This document shows positions 42,190-56,000 of a stretch of DNA of 64,000 nucleotides, one piece after another. The stretch is from positions 4,443,733-4,507,732 of the forward strand of contig NC_059094.1 in the NCBI RefSeq assembly GCF_020497125.1, read 5' to 3'. The notes beneath the pieces are model-generated. The model did no database searches and was not told the DNA's origin. It saw only the letters and a list, made by a program, of their open reading frames with translations. The translations under genes and the position numbers were made by a program. Each line of letters starts with the position of its first letter. The first letter of the stretch is position 1. The stretch comes from Mauremys mutica (Eukaryota > Chordata > Testudines > Geoemydidae).

Positions 42190-42681
42190 TCATGAGCTAT
42201 TTATTTCTACTCTCTTGGCTCCCAAACTGCTTCTCCTCCCTACTGCCGCCAGCCACCTTCGAGTTCTCCCTCTTCTCTCCCCGGCTCTGCTCACTTGATT
42301 GCAACAGCTCAGCGGATGGTCCAGCTTTGTGCTTTCGCTTCCATTCTTCTTCACCTCTTTGGGTGGCTGCATTTGCCATTGAGCAGCCTGATGGAAATAC
42401 CTGAGTCCTCTGTCTAGGCACGCAGGCCCAGCAGCTAAAGCCAAGCCCCGCTGAGAGCAGGGGAGATTAGCCTGGAGTGTCAGGAGTGGAGGCTTGGCCC
42501 ATGGGGACCCCAGGCACTGCAGCTGCTGCCACCTACGTGGGGAATCCTCCAAAACATCACCAAAGGGCTCTTCCACATTCTGCAAACTGGACTCACGGGC
42601 TGCCTGTCTAGGAGAACAGAAACCCTTTGTTAGAGCAGGAGAGTCTCTTCCCACGGCTCCCTGAGGGTCACAGTCAAACAC
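42190..42681 (-). other. Possible terminal exons, arm 2 copy
   Basis: Mirror of 18,072-18,563, with the same splice-like borders and AATAAA. Differences are few (for example 'RRGRTRRW' against 'RRGSTRRW'). Unrecognised protein, low confidence as a gene. Confidence 0.3.
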
Positions 42682-44274
42682 CTGTGAGTCTCTAGGAGGC
42701 TCTCAAGGAGTTCCCTGCTCAGTCACTTGGCACCCACCAGCAATGGTCTCTGACAGCGGCATTGCAAAGGGGAGCTCAGCAGATGGTCCCTTCTATGGCT
42801 TCCTGAGTGGGAGGGAGGTTGGTCATGTCATTTAAGGCCGAGCTGTCAGAGTCAGGGCTCCTGGGTTCTCTGACTTTGGAAGTGGGTGGAGTCTAGTGGT
42901 TGGAGCTGGACTGGGATCAGTACCACGCTTCCTTCCTGCCTCTGTCAGTGACATTGTGTGTGACCTCACAGCCAGTTGCTTTCTATCGCTATGCCCCAGC
43001 TAACAGGGATAAAACTGACCCACCTCAGTAGGGTTGGCAGGGGTAACCACCATCATGACTCAAGTTGGAATGAGTTGTGCTCTTGGTAGTGAAGGGCCCA
43101 AATTAAGTCCCCATGGATACCCAGGGTGCCTGTATTGTGGCCATAGTTTGACTCACCTAGTGTTACAGGCTGTTTAGCCCGGTCCTGGCCAGGCGTGATG
43201 CATCTGCTCCTGGCCCTCTCTGGCCCTCAGCTCCATCCCACACAAGAACACGGCTCACCAAGGACAATCAGCTCCCATCTGGGGTTCAGCTCCAAGACGG
43301 ATGGCGAGCCCTAGCCGGACCATAGAAAGACGCGGTGGTGTTCTTTGGTGGAAAATGCTACAGCTTCAGCCTCTGCTCCCACCTCCACCCACACGCTAAG
43401 GGCTTCCAAGTGGTCCCTGACCCTAGGTGAACAAAGTAGCTGAGCTGCGGCCAGGGTGGGTGGAATTACTGCTGAGACTGATCCTAAGAGGAGAGCAGAT
43501 TTCTCCTCTGCTCTAGGGAGATTCCCATCGGAAAAGCAGCTGGGGTGGGGGCGGGGGCAATACAAGCACTACCCCTCAGCCCTTGAGCAGCAACTAGGAC
43601 TTTGGGAGCCAAGGGACTGGTGCATCTTGCTGGAGAGCAGAAAAGGGCATTGGAGAAATTGTACAAAAAAGTCAATGTCATGGCTGGGTCAAGGGCAGCC
43701 AGACCTACTGGTCAGAGCCAGAGTCCACACTCACATGACAGGAGTCGAGAGTCAGCTGAGTCAGGATACTGGAAGATCAGCAGCAAAAGAAACTTGCTAT
43801 CACAACCACAAATCAGATGCCAGGAAATCAAGCCAGGGGAGCAGCAGCAGAACCAGGCAGCACATGGTCCAGAACAGGGAGCAGCCCTGGCGTTCAGTCA
43901 GCTTCCAGTTCCTGCTGCTGTCTTAAGCAGGGCCAGGGGGCCAATGAGCTTTCCTGGGACTCCTCCAATAGGACCTCAGGAGTGGAGCCTCAAACTGGGG
44001 CTGAACCTCATGGGTCCTAAGTAAGCAATTTTCAACAGGTTTCCAGGTGGAGGGTAGGAGTGTGGCTGCTCCCATGAACCCTGCAGACCCGGGCTGAAGA
44101 CCCCTGGGTCTTGACAGTGAGTGATCTCTCCCCGCTCAAACCTCCTGCAGCGGAAAACAGTCTCTAGGATCCTGGACACCTCCTCTGAGAATAAAATGAG
44201 GATTTCATGGTGAGAAATAGGTCTCTGTACCAGGGCTGGGATCTGGGGACAGGGAAAGCTCCCAACCAGGATAT
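42682..44274. other. Arm 2 region without recognised genes, ending in part of cassette B
   Basis: Mirror of 16,479-18,071. It holds no supportable gene. The stretch from about 44,113 to 44,274 is the short part of cassette B beyond the retroelement insertion. Confidence 0.4.
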
Positions 44275-44704
44275 TAAGTGTCAGAGGGGTAGCCGTGTTA
44301 GTCTGGTTCTGTAGAAGCAGCAAAGAATCCTGTGGCACCTCATAGACTAACAGACGTTTTGCAGCATGAGCTTTCGTGGGTGAATACCCACTTCTTCGGA
44401 TGCAAGTAGTGGAAATTTCCAGGGGCAGGTTTATATATGCAAGCAAGAAGCAAGCTAGAGATAACGAGGTTAGTTCAATCAGGGAGGATGAGGCCCTGTT
44501 CTAGCAGTTGAGTGAAAACCAAGAGAGGAGAAACTGGTTCTGTAGTTGGCAAGCCATTCACAGTCTTTGTTTAATCCTGAGCTGATGGTGTCAAATTTGC
44601 AGATGAACTGGAGCTCAGCAGTTTCTCTTTGAAGTCTGGTCCTGAAGTTTTTTTGCTGCAGGATGGCCACCTTAAGATCTGCTATTGTGTGGCCAGGGAG
44701 GTTA
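44275..44704 (-). mobile_element. 430-bp retroelement insertion, arm 2 copy
   Basis: Mirror of 16,049-16,478, flanked by the same 12-bp duplication at 44,263-44,274 and 44,705-44,716. The insertion therefore predates the arm duplication. Confidence 0.75.
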
Positions 44705-45387
44705 CAACCAGGATATGTAGCAGGAATCCCCTGTTTGTTGCAAGAGCCCCAAGTGGCAGGACGAATGAACGGTTCTGACCTCCAGGAGGTGCCTGGGATC
44801 TTCTACCTGAGCTTCAATGGGACCCATGTTGCTTGGTTTGACAGGATGAGCTGGGCTGGCTGCAGGATCTGTGTGAGAGGCTGGGACAGAGCCTGAAAGA
44901 CAGATTTGACAGTCAGGGTTCTGTCACCTCTGAGGGAGAACAGAGGTTCTGAATCCCAAAGAATAAGCAATTGAATCAACTGTACAATCATAAGGTCCAT
45001 CATAAGGTCCTCTCATGGATTGGTAACTGGTTAAACACTGCTCTGCCCTGATCACTGGTGGCCCAATGGCCCACCGCACCCCTAACTTAGCAGCTCCAGC
45101 TACCAAGAGAGCAAGAACCAGAGGCCTTCCTGCTCCTGGGACAGAGGAGCAGGTTGATGATCTACCTGGAGGTGAGCGTTGGCCTTCCCCATGCCCATGG
45201 TCTAGACTCCATTCAGGGCAGCGCACAGGAACTGCAATTCCTATTCTGGATCTAGGGGCGGTTTCAGTTTGCTGGCAGGAGACTGTACATGAGACCTTGC
45301 AGTTGCAGGGTGACCCAGGCACTAACATGGGCAGAGGCCTGTGTGGGGCAAGGAGGGCAGGGATTTGGGAATCAAGAGCAGAGGATC

Positions 45388-45543
45388 AAACACTTTCTCC
45401 ATGTGGGACAGGATGATCCTCATTTCAAAGATAGAGAAAGTGAGGCACCAGATGGGAGAGTGACCTGGCCAGGATCACGTTACCACTCAGTGGCAGTGCT
45501 GCTGTATAACCTGTTCCCTGCTCTCATCACTGCACCCTGCTGC
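45388..45543 (-). repeat. MIR-like SINE, arm 2 copy
   Basis: Mirror of 15,210-15,365. Confidence 0.75.
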
Positions 45544-45633
45544 CCCTTCTGTATGACCCCTCCAGCCATCCTCTCCCATAGGCCATCCCCAGCACTCTCC
45601 AATACCAGGCTGTTTCCATAATGGAAACAGGCT

Positions 45634-45988
45634 TGTAACAGAGTTCACTCACCGAGAGGCGCCCCTTCCTGGCAAGGCTGGTCTCACAGCTTTCTTGCTG
45701 GGCTAGCGCCCCCGCTGAGAGTCGCTAGGGCACTCTGGCAGCTTTTTGCCTGGGAACTCAGCCCTTCAGCCAGGTGACCGTCTTTTATTCCACTCCTTCC
45801 TGGGTCGCGATCACCCCAAACGAAAAGTCCAAAAATGTCTTTAACCGAAACAAGCTCCTCCGTCCCTTCGGGGCTGTTCCTCAGCCTGACTTTGGCGCGG
45901 CCTTGCCCTTGCTGGCCTTGGTAGCCTTTTCTATGGCCTTGTATGTCCCCTTCCTTAGAGACCATGGGAGAACTATTCAACCCTGACA
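45634..45988 (-). mobile_element. Short solo LTR-like element, arm 2 copy
   Basis: Mirror of 14,765-15,119, with the same TG...CA ends. Confidence 0.45.
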
Positions 45989-47344
45989 CCCGCTGACCTT
46001 ATAACCTAACCCCTGCGTAAGATGTGACTCCACTGTATTCATTTTTGAAAATTTATAATAAGCGACGCTCGAGGGGGAGGGCCTGGCCTCTCTTTTGCCT
46101 CTCAGTTAGGGCTCGTTCTATCCTCAACTTGGCTAGGTCCCAGGCTGTGCAGCCCAGGGGAAAGCACCCTCTTACAGGCCTGCTCTGCCCACTCCTACTG
46201 TTATTGGCCTGGGGTCCTTGCTCCTCATTTCAGACCTGGTTTCCAGAGGGGCTGAATACACACAGGCCCCACTGCCTGGAACTGGAGTTTGCTCCTTCTG
46301 GTGACTCTGACATTCAGAGGCTGACAGGTGTGGTGAGGGGGCTCGAGAAACCTCACTGCTGAGCGGAAGGAAGTCAAAGAGTTGGGATTCTGGGAGCTGA
46401 TGGGCTCATTTTCCCTGCTGTGGGAAGTGGAACTGGCGACCGAGACTACCCGATGCTCTCTTCATGCCCGAGGGGCTGGAGTCTCCTGCCAGAAATGCTC
46501 TCAGGAGTCCAGGTTCGAGGACGTCTCTGGGGAGCCCCTTCCTAGGAACAAAACCAGGGTGGTACGATGATGGAGAAGTCTCTGTCCCAGAGCTGGGAGC
46601 CAGAAAAGGGGGAAGCTCCCAGCCAGGCTATGCACTGGGGATGCCATTTCTCCCCCAAGAGACCCACAGGCTCCAAGGAGTAAATGGCTCTTACCTCCAT
46701 GAGGGAATGGGGTCTTCCATCTAAGCCTCTTTGAGAGCCAGCATTGCTTGCTTTGCTGGGACGAGGTGACCTGTCCCCACTGCCCCCTGACATGGCTCCG
46801 GTACAGGATGCGCCCATCTGGGAAGCTGTGCCAGATCCCAGGGCCTGGAAGATAGTTGGTAAGGAGGTTCCTATTCCTTTCACACCCAGAGACCCCATAG
46901 AAGGGCCAAGGGGACAATAAAGGGCAGGAGGTGAAGCTAGCCCTGAGCCTCTGTCCCACTCCCACCTCCTCAAAAGTGGAGCTTTCCAGGCTCCAGTGGG
47001 GCTGGGGCTGTGGCCCTGACACAGGGGCCTTTCTGCATCATATGGGGCTGGGAGAGCTCTGCCTGGGCACAGGGGGAATGGGAGGGGGTGTAGACCAAGG
47101 AAAGGGGGGTGGGGAGTGGGTGTGAGGGAAAGAGCTCCAGCCTCAGATGAAGGAATTTGGGGAGCAGAGGGAAGGACCCGGCTCCACAGAGAGGGGAGCG
47201 AGTTTCTGTAAGTGCCAGGGGGCTCCATTTCCCCTTCCACTAGTTCCCTGTAGGGGTCCCTCGCTCTCCCGCTCAGAGGGAGGCCACTCCGGTCCAGACT
47301 AGAGTCTGCAGGGTAGCCAGGGGCCCACAATAGGGCTGGGCGGT
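45989..47344. other. Unidentified region with cassette A, arm 2 copy
   Basis: Mirror of 13,409-14,764. Cassette A lies at about 46,468-46,848 and, on the plus strand here, reads 'SSQPGYALGMPFLPQE'. No gene is supportable. Confidence 0.4.
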
Positions 47345-49581
47345 TGTGACCAGGTTGGGACTCACCACCACAGCACCTCCCGCTGGTCGCTCCGGAAATT
47401 AGCTCAGTCCATGGGGAGCGCCCTCTGCTGGCAGTGTCCTGTCCATCTCTTGTCCTCCGTTGATGGCTGGACCCGTGTTGCTCCCTGCTTGATAGTGTCC
47501 TTCATCCTCATCCCCTTTTGAGGGTGAAGGGCGGCGGGGGGGGGAGGTTAGCAACAGTCCTTGCACCTGCCTCAGTGGCCAACCACAACCCCCAAAGTCT
47601 AGCCCCTTGTCTCAAGAGCTGGTTGCAATTTGTCTCGGCCACCACATGGCCAGGTGCAGTACTGCTCAGTCTGAGGTGCTGGTCTCCTGCTCTGGAGAAC
47701 AGACCTTCCTCCATGAAGTTCTGGGGCAGACTGACTGCTGTGCTCCTGGGCAGCCATTATATAGTACCTAGCCTAGCCCTGATTGGCTGGCTCTAATCTC
47801 GGCCCTGATTGGCTCTCAGTAGGCCCTTCCTTGATTGGCTGCCGGCCTATGCAGCCGTTCTGGCCTACTCTAGCCCCCTCTCACATGGGGGTGGGGCAGC
47901 CACCCCACCACCCCCTCCCCCTTAAGAATGCTCACGGGGGGGAAGGAAGGGGGTCCCTATCGCCCCAGCTTCCCTCACAGCTGGGCCCACAGGGCCTCCC
48001 TTTCCTCTCGCAGACCCTCCACAGTCTTGAGCAACCTGCTCCACACCTCTAGGGTCTGGGTTCCCATTGTGGACCGCCCTGGTCCTACGGGGTTCCTACT
48101 TCTGTTTGGGTTCCCACATTGGCCCTCCTGGCTCCTATGTGGGTTCCCTCATTTCGGTGGGGCCTCTCTGCCCAGCCCCTTTCTCTCTAGGGGCCTCGGT
48201 CTTCACCACCCCTTCCCTGGGTGGGGTCTCAGACCGAGCCCTTGTCTCAGACACTCCCCCTTTCTGCCTCAGGGGGCAGTGCCTCTTTAAATGTCCCCCT
48301 TTGTGGCAGTGGAAGCACTTTCTGGGTCTTCCCCCTGCCATGTCCCTACTCCTGCTTGTTTGGGCTCTGGCCCTTCCTTCTGGGCTGGCCCGGGCCTTGG
48401 GAGTCCTGTAGGGGCACTCTCTCTTCAGGTGCCCCGGCTCCCCTCAGAGCCAACAAGCAGAGGGAGCCTTTTCTGGGTGGGGCCTCTCTGCCCCCTCCCA
48501 GTAGGGACACTCCCTCCTGTAGTGTCCCCATCACCGAAGCAATTCAGAGTTCCCAGCCCTGGCCTCTCGCCCTTGAGGCCGGATCTCGTTTGGTCTGGGT
48601 GCCGACCCCCGCAGCAGCCAGAACAACTCCCTCTGCTGCTCGGCGAGCTGAGCCACCCAGGCCCTCCAATAGAAGGCTCTTTTCTCCACCATTTTGTCTC
48701 AGTCTCTCAATGTGGCACAATCTGTCTAGTCCTCGCTCTTGCCCCTAGTATCAGGGCGGACCGCCTGTGCCTGCATTCTCCACCACATGTGACGGGGTTG
48801 GAGCTCATCACCACGGCGCCTCCCGCTGGGCGCTCTGGTAATTAGCTCAGTCTATGGGAAGCGCGCTCTGCTGGCGGTGTCCTGTCCGTCTCTTGTCCTC
48901 CCTTGGCGTCTGGACCCGCGTTGCTCCCCACTTGACGGTGTCCTTCTTCAGGCCACTGCTCTCTGGCAGTGCCCCTTAGTCCATGCTCACCCCCTTCCGG
49001 AGGGATTACCAACAGTCCTTGCACCTGCCTCAGTGGCCAACCACAGCCCCCAAAGTCTAACCCATTGTCTCAAGGGCTGGTTGGAAGTTGTCTAGGCCAC
49101 CGCGTGGCCAGGTGCAGTACAAGAGGGAAGGGGGGGACCCACGCCTGCCCAGTACTCTGGGTCCCAACCCAGGGACCCTCTAGTGGGAGCCTCCTTGCTC
49201 TCCTTCTCTCCCCTTGTCCAACTGTCCCTGGGCCACTTCCCCTCCGGCCCCTCGCACTCTCTAGGCCCTTTCTATCAGGGCCCGCAGTCTGGCAGGTCTT
49301 GGGCCGGAGCCCTACTATGCTTCCCCTGAGCCTGCCCAGCACTGCTCTGTCCAAGGACTCCTGCTCTGGAGACAAACCTTCCCCCATGAAGGTCTGGGAC
49401 AGACTGCCTACTGTGCTCCTGGGCAGCCTTTATATAGGGCCTAGCCTAGCCCTGATTGGCTGGCTCTAATCTCGGCCCTGATTAGCTCTCAGTAGGCCCT
49501 TCTCTGATTGCCGGCCTGCACAGCCGCTCTGGCCTACTCAAGCGCCCTCTTGCATGGGCATGGGGCAGTCATCCCACCACA
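47345..49581 (-). mobile_element. Degraded LTR retroelement, arm 2 copy
   Basis: Mirror of 11,172-13,408. LTRs are at about 47,345-47,910 and 48,788-49,581. The Gag zinc-knuckle remnant ('CFHCHKGGHLKRHC') lies within 48,135-48,341. The LTR length asymmetry is the same as in arm 1, so it arose before the duplication. Confidence 0.75.
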
Positions 49582-49618
49582 GTAGTCAACTGTCGTTACC
49601 AGGCTGCGGCCTGGGCTG

Positions 49619-49799
49619 CAGGGCCGGCTCCAGGCACCAGCGGAGCCAGCACGTGGCTGGGGAGGCACATGCTAAGGGGCGGCAAACCGGCCATTCCTGG
49701 GGCAGCAGAGTCCGGGCAGCTTCAGCAGTTCGGGCGGCGGCAGTCCGAGCCGCCTTTATGTTTTTCCTTCTGGTGGTAAAAATGGTAGAGCCGGCCCTG
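49619..49799 (-). mobile_element. hAT-type MITE, arm 2 copy
   Basis: Mirror of 10,955-11,134, with the 8-bp duplication 'ctgggctg' at 49,611-49,618 and 49,800-49,807. Confidence 0.88.
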
Positions 49800-50025
49800 C
49801 TGGGCTGGGGTCGCTCAAGTGGTCAGCCCCCCAGCACAGTCTACCAGAGTGGCTCCGGCCTGGGCAGAGCCCAAGCAGCCCACAAACAACCAGTCTTCAA
49901 GGACGGGCTCTGGCCTGGGTGGAACCAGGCAGCCAGCGAGCAAACAGACTTGACAGGGCTGGCTCTAGCCTTGGCGGGGCTAGAGCCTCCTTGCACCGTG
50001 TAGGGGGTCAGCCACTCGGCCCACC

Positions 50026-53000
50026 CTACTCCACCGTGTCCCAGCCCAAGGTCCTGGCAGGGGCAGGATTGGCTGCCTCTGCATCGGCGGGGATCCTGCC
50101 GCAACACGCCGACTGAGCCGCGCTGGGCTCTGCAGCCGGCTGCTCCGGGGCTGCCCCTGGGCTACTTCCTGCCTCCCCAGGGTTTGGTACCCGCGGCCTC
50201 CAGGCCTCTTCCAGCTCCTTGGAGTAAACCGCAGCGAGGACTCCGGGCCAGTCCTCGTCCACGCCTGGGGATCCTCTCAGGGCCTCTGGAGAACAGGCTG
50301 AGCGTCCTCCTGTCTTGCAGGCTCTCCCCCCACTGTGCAGCACGGCCGGTCTTTTATACTTCCGGCCACGCCCCGGTCCTGACGGTGAGGGGGGCGGGGC
50401 AATATAGGCTCCACCCTCCAAGGGGCGTGTAGGGGGTCTCTCGCTCTCCCACTCGGCGGGAGACCACTCAGTCTGACTACACTCCTCGTTTACAGGGAGC
50501 GGGAGTAGCTGGTGGCCTCGGAGGCAGAGCTCCTGCACCGCCTCAGGCACTTGGTGCAAGTTGTGGATGATGTGCAGTTGTTGCGTCACCTTATAGGTGA
50601 CCTCCTCCTGCTGCAAGGGAACGAGGACCCGTCAGAGACTCAGACACCCCTGCGGAATCGGGGGATTAAGGGCACCTGGGACCAGCAGCATTTCCACCCA
50701 GCACCCGCCCACCTCTGAGGGATGGAGTCCCCCTCCTGACCCCCAGAATGGAGTCTTGTTGTCCTTTCTAGTGACCTCCAGTGCCAACTCCCCTGCTTGT
50801 AGGGTGAGCTCCTGCCACCTTCCCCCCAGTGCCCCTGACAGCTGTTCCACCTCCAATCCACGGCTCAAGTTCTCAGACCCCTCTCCTCCACTCCCACCCA
50901 GGTTGGGCAGGGAGGGGGCTCTAGTGGCGGGCGGGGGAGGGGGGGGAGGGATTCTGGCAGCAGTGAAGTGGGATGTGGGGAGGTTGAGATCTTTCCCCAA
51001 GTCATCCCAGCCACTAATGCTGAAGCCGCAGGATGGCAGCCCTGGGGGTGGCTCGGGTGACAGGAGAGGCTGGCAGAGGGCTGCTGCCCTTCCCAAGAAC
51101 ATACGTCCGTGATGAGGCAATACTTGTCATTCATTAGCCTTGCTAACGAGCTGGGCTGGAGCTGCTCCGGGGACAAGCTGGCTCCCTCCTGCTCATGGAG
51201 GTGAATTCATCTCCCTTCCCAGTAGCACCTGCTCTCGCTCTCATTCCCCACCAGTCGCCTTGCTGCCAGGCCGGCCAATGGCCGGAGGATGGGAATGAGG
51301 CCTGGGCCCCGCCCCAATCTCCGGAGTCTAATGCAGCTGCTCACCTTGTCCCCCAGCAGCTGCTGGGCTTGCCCCAGGAGGGAGTAAGTGAGGAGCAGCC
51401 CAGCCTGGCTGACACGCAGCCGGGGGTTGTGCATGGCCAGCACTGCCGTCCGCAGGAAGAAGCGTCTCTGCCCCTCCGAGAATAACTTTCCAAAGACCTG
51501 AAACCAAACGGACGTGAGGCTTCAGCAAATTGCCCAGAAGCCGGCTCCAAATCCTGCACTAGAACGGCAACTCGGTCCAGTGGCTCCAGGAGGCAGCCAC
51601 CCGCACTGCCCGAGCTGTGCCATGCCCTGGCACAGCGGCCTTACCTCCCCGACCCTGGCTGTGTTTTTATAGCCGAGGAGCCTGCTGTCCTGGTGCCAGT
51701 CCCGGAGCCACAGCTCTTCGGCCTCGTGGATGGTCAGGTCTGGGAAAGAGAGAGACACACACACATTGGTCATTCTGGTTGCAGGGCTTGTGTCCTTCCA
51801 ATCCCATTGGTGGCTGCACAGTGGGCAGAGTCCTCGCTGTGTGCCCGGCCCAACAGAATTGCAGGGGCTGGGGTAGAACACAGAAAGAGAGAGAGAGACT
51901 CGTCCTCCAGCCGGGGTCACTTGGAGACAAATTGGCTGCGGGGGTCCCAGTCTCACTTGTCTAGCGGGGGCCATTTCCCAGCTGGGTTCCTTACCCCTCT
52001 GGTGCAGCAACAGTTGGTAGAGCCGGAAAACCCCCTCCCTGGCCTGCCGGCTGATGTCCTTGTCTGGGTCACCGATGGACAGAGCCAGCTGTGCCACATG
52101 GTGACCCATCTCGGGGAATTCGGCTGAGTTCTAATGGACAGAAGAGGGAGAGGGGACTCCATCAGCATTTTCCTGTCAGCTCCCAGTCCCCGCCTGGGCC
52201 AGGACTCATTCCCCTCAGCCCCTCGGCAGGAGATGCTAGAGCACAGGAGCTAGAGCTAGACTCTTAATTTTCTCTGCCCGCAAGCAAGCCTGGAGCACAG
52301 GGATGCGGGCAGGGCCCTCCATGAGGATTTGCTTCCCCAGCTGCTCCAGGATGACAGGAAGGCATGAACCTGGAGCAGGCTTCCCTTAAAAGCGAGAGTC
52401 GCCACTTCACCATAGGGTGACCAGATGTCCCGATTTTATAGGGACAGTCCCGATTTTTGGGTCTTTTTCTTATATAGGCTCCTATTACCCCCCACCCCCT
52501 GTCCCAATTTTTCACACTTGCTGCCTGGTCACCCTGCTTCACCAGGACAAGAAGAACTTGACTCAAGCCAGGCTCATTCTCTGCTCTGACTCTGCCTCCC
52601 CAAGAGGAACACTCCTAACCCACAGCCCCTGCAGCAGCAGATCCTACAGCCCCTTGGAGCCAGCCCACCCCCGCCTGGAGTCAGGAAGCTGGGGTCAGAG
52701 GCCACTTACGTCAAAGTCAGGGAGGATGATGATGGAGGTGAGCAGGGTCGCGCTGCTCCTAATGGCCCTGGCTCTCTCGCGCGACACCCTGGACACCATC
52801 CAGTAGTTAATGTGCTGTGGGGAAAGGAGGCAGCTCAGGATGAATGGGCGGGTGCATGTGTTGTGCTAATGAGCCCCTCCCCATCCCCGGGGGCTGAGAC
52901 ACTGTATGCGGGTGGAATATCTGATTCATTGATCGCAGAGCTTTAGAAGGGGATTGTTTCCCCCAGGACAACGCTTGTATCCTGCAGGTCACAACTTGTC

Positions 53001-56000
53001 ATTGTCTCTCTAGATTGGGACAATGCTCAGTGGCAGGGCTGGTCCCATCCTCCCTGAACTCCTGATTCCTGAACAGCTCACCAGGAAGGAGACAGACCTC
53101 AGCCCTCCCTGGCTCTCAAGTCCTTGGTTGGGTGAAGGGACTGAGCGGGAGCACAATCCCCCCAGGAATCTCGGGGCCCGTCAGAGACAAGGGCTGATTC
53201 TCTGGGGCCCTCCTGTTTCCCTAGGAACGAGCCTGTGACTCTTCTCTGAGGACCATCTTCTGGATCTCACAGGAGGGGTTCAGACTCTCACTCCCCAAGC
53301 CAGCCAGGGGCCCCCTGGTTAGTGCTCAACAGAACCAGGCAGAGCTCTGGCTTGAAGTCCCAGCTCCTTCCTCTGTCCTTCAAGGAGGAAGGGCCTGACA
53401 CTGCATTGCACTGACTGCCCTGAGCAAGGACACCCCACTGGGGGCGCAGCTAGGAGGACAGACTGGAAAATGGATGGAAGAGTTAAGGTAAAATTGCCCC
53501 CACCCCTCTCATCGGGCTCACCTCCAAGATGTAGTGGAGCTTGTTGGTATCTGGGGACTTTGCCAGCAGATTCCCCAGCATGGCGTCCAGGAGGTCTGGC
53601 ATGACCCTATGCAGATCCTGCAAAGCAAGGGAGAGCCATGGGTCAGACTTAGGGAAACTGAGGCTACACCTGCCACAGGATGGGAAGAGGGGTCTCTGGG
53701 AAGCACTGGTGAGACCCCCAAACACATATCCTGGCCTCTCTCATTCTCATCCCACTGCAGGCAATTAGCAAGGATTCGTGGCAGGATGAGAGCTGGCTCC
53801 TCAATCCATGATTTAGCTGATCTACCTGGACTTGGGTGGTGTCCGTCCGCGTGTCCAGGGTGAAAACGGCATGTAGGGCAGCTCGGAGGAGGTGGGTCTC
53901 CAGCTCCGGCTCCAAGGCAGGTGTCATGGTGCTGGCAAGAGAGAGGAGCCGGTATTAGACTGTGCAGTGCGGAGGTGGGATTGGCACCGACACGGACGTG
54001 AAACTGCAGGGAAATAGGCAGAGGCGGGCGAGAACGGAAACTGAGGCACCGAACCAGGGAACGATAAGGCCAAGGTTTCCCACACAGGCAATGGCAGGGC
54101 AGGAATGGTGCCTGTTCCCTGAACCCTGCTGCCTCTCCTGTATCTGATCCTGGGAGTCAGCCTCTCCCCAAAGCCATTGCAATGTTACTGGAGTGAAAAG
54201 AACAGAGCAGCCAGGAGAGGGAGTGATCCTTCCTGCCACCTCTGCCAGAGGAGCCACCCATGGGAGGTGACCTGGGAGTGGGAGGGGCAGTGACTCCCAG
54301 CCATGGGCCTGAGCAGCACCGGGGTTAGGGGAACCGGGCAAGAGGGTCTCGGTACCTGAGGTTGGCCACAGCGATCAGGCAGTTGGCCAGGACGGCGCCG
54401 GGTGGAGAGTCATCAGGAAGCTCCTCAATGAGCTCCTGGGAGAGACAAAGGAGACAAAGGAGCATGTGAGATTTGGGCCTCACTGACACTTCCCATGGAG
54501 GAGATTACACAGCCAGGGCCCCACACAACCAGCAGTGTCCCCCCAGCTGCCTCCCGCTCCTCCGATTCCTGCCCACTCGTTCTCCCGTCTCTTCTCCCCA
54601 GTCTGCAGCCCCAGCAATCCCTGCCCTCAGCTGCCCCTCCACCACCAGCCATCCCCCAACCATCGGCCCAGGGAGACCCCTGCCCCTCCCGTGTCTCTGT
54701 CCACCCTCCAGCTGCCGGGCACCGTGTCTCGCTCACCACAATCCTCTCCACCACAGCTGCCTTGCAGCAGCGCGGCTCCAATGTGTCCTGCCCTCTCTGC
54801 TGTGCAGCGAGACACGCGGGGTGGATGGCGTGCAGGAACACGAGCTGCTGCGCCTCGTCCTGTGCCCACCAGGAGTGGGGTTAGGGGAGAGAGAGCCAGT
54901 TAGCCAGGGACCTCCCTGCCCCAGCCACACCAGCTGCAGGACTTAGGCCTGAATGGGGGATAGTGGGGACCCGCCTAGTGTCCAAATCACCCACGACTCC
55001 TACACAAGCAGGGTCAGGAACTGGGACAGTGCCTGTGGGGAGAGGAGACCCCGGCCGGTGTGTGACAAACACCCCCAGCTTGGGGGTCCCAGATCATGGA
55101 GGAGAAAGGTCCCCATTAGGGGTGGTAGCTCATGAGGGCCAAGACCCTCTGCAGCGGGTCGGGATGCTGGGAAGGAGCAGGACAATCTCGGTTCCAGCAC
55201 AGCTGGGGAATGTTTGTACCTTTTCTCGGCCCTGGAGCTGCTCTCGGATGTTTTTGAGAGCAGCCTCCTCTGTTACCACGTCGACCCATTCCTCCTCCTC
55301 CTCCTCCTCCTGCTCCTTCTCGTCCTCAGAGGCCCTGGCGGACCCTGCACCAGGGAGAGAAGGGGACAGGGTGACTCCTGCTGCCACTCGGGGGAAGGAC
55401 AGGGGCATGGTGGGACAATGTGCCCCCTTCCCACCTCCGGGACATAGGGCAGCTCGGGCCCCCCCTCCCTCCCTCAGTGATGTCATCAGCCCCCAACTCC
55501 TTCAGGAGCCCATAGCAAAGAGACCCCCCCTCAGTCCTGGACTCCCTGGGAGGTGCCTCCCCCCGCCCAATGGCACCAAGGACCAATGTGGCAGCATCTA
55601 GTGTCAGTGGGGTTCACGTGGCTCAGGCCAGACCCCTGGGCTGGGGACCCGCCCCCAGAGCACTGCTCGAGGGCCTGGGCCCAGGGTGTTCACAGCCCCC
55701 TCCTCACCCCTCCCTGAGCCCAGCCTGGCTCCTCACCTTGAACGAAGCAGAAGCGTCCGTCGGCCGAGCTGCTGTCCGAGTCGCAGGCGCTGCTGCTGTC
55801 CCATCGGGAGCGGGCCGAGCTGCTGTCCAAGTCGCAGGCGCTGCTGCTGTCCCATGGGGAGCGGGCCGAGCTGCTGGGGCTGGGAGAGGGATCCTCCACC
55901 TCCTGCCCTGGGAAGGCTGGAAGGTCCCCACTGACCGGGCTGGGCGATGCCTCCTGATGGAAATCGGGGCTGGGCTCCTGGGGCCGCTGCTGCCCACATA

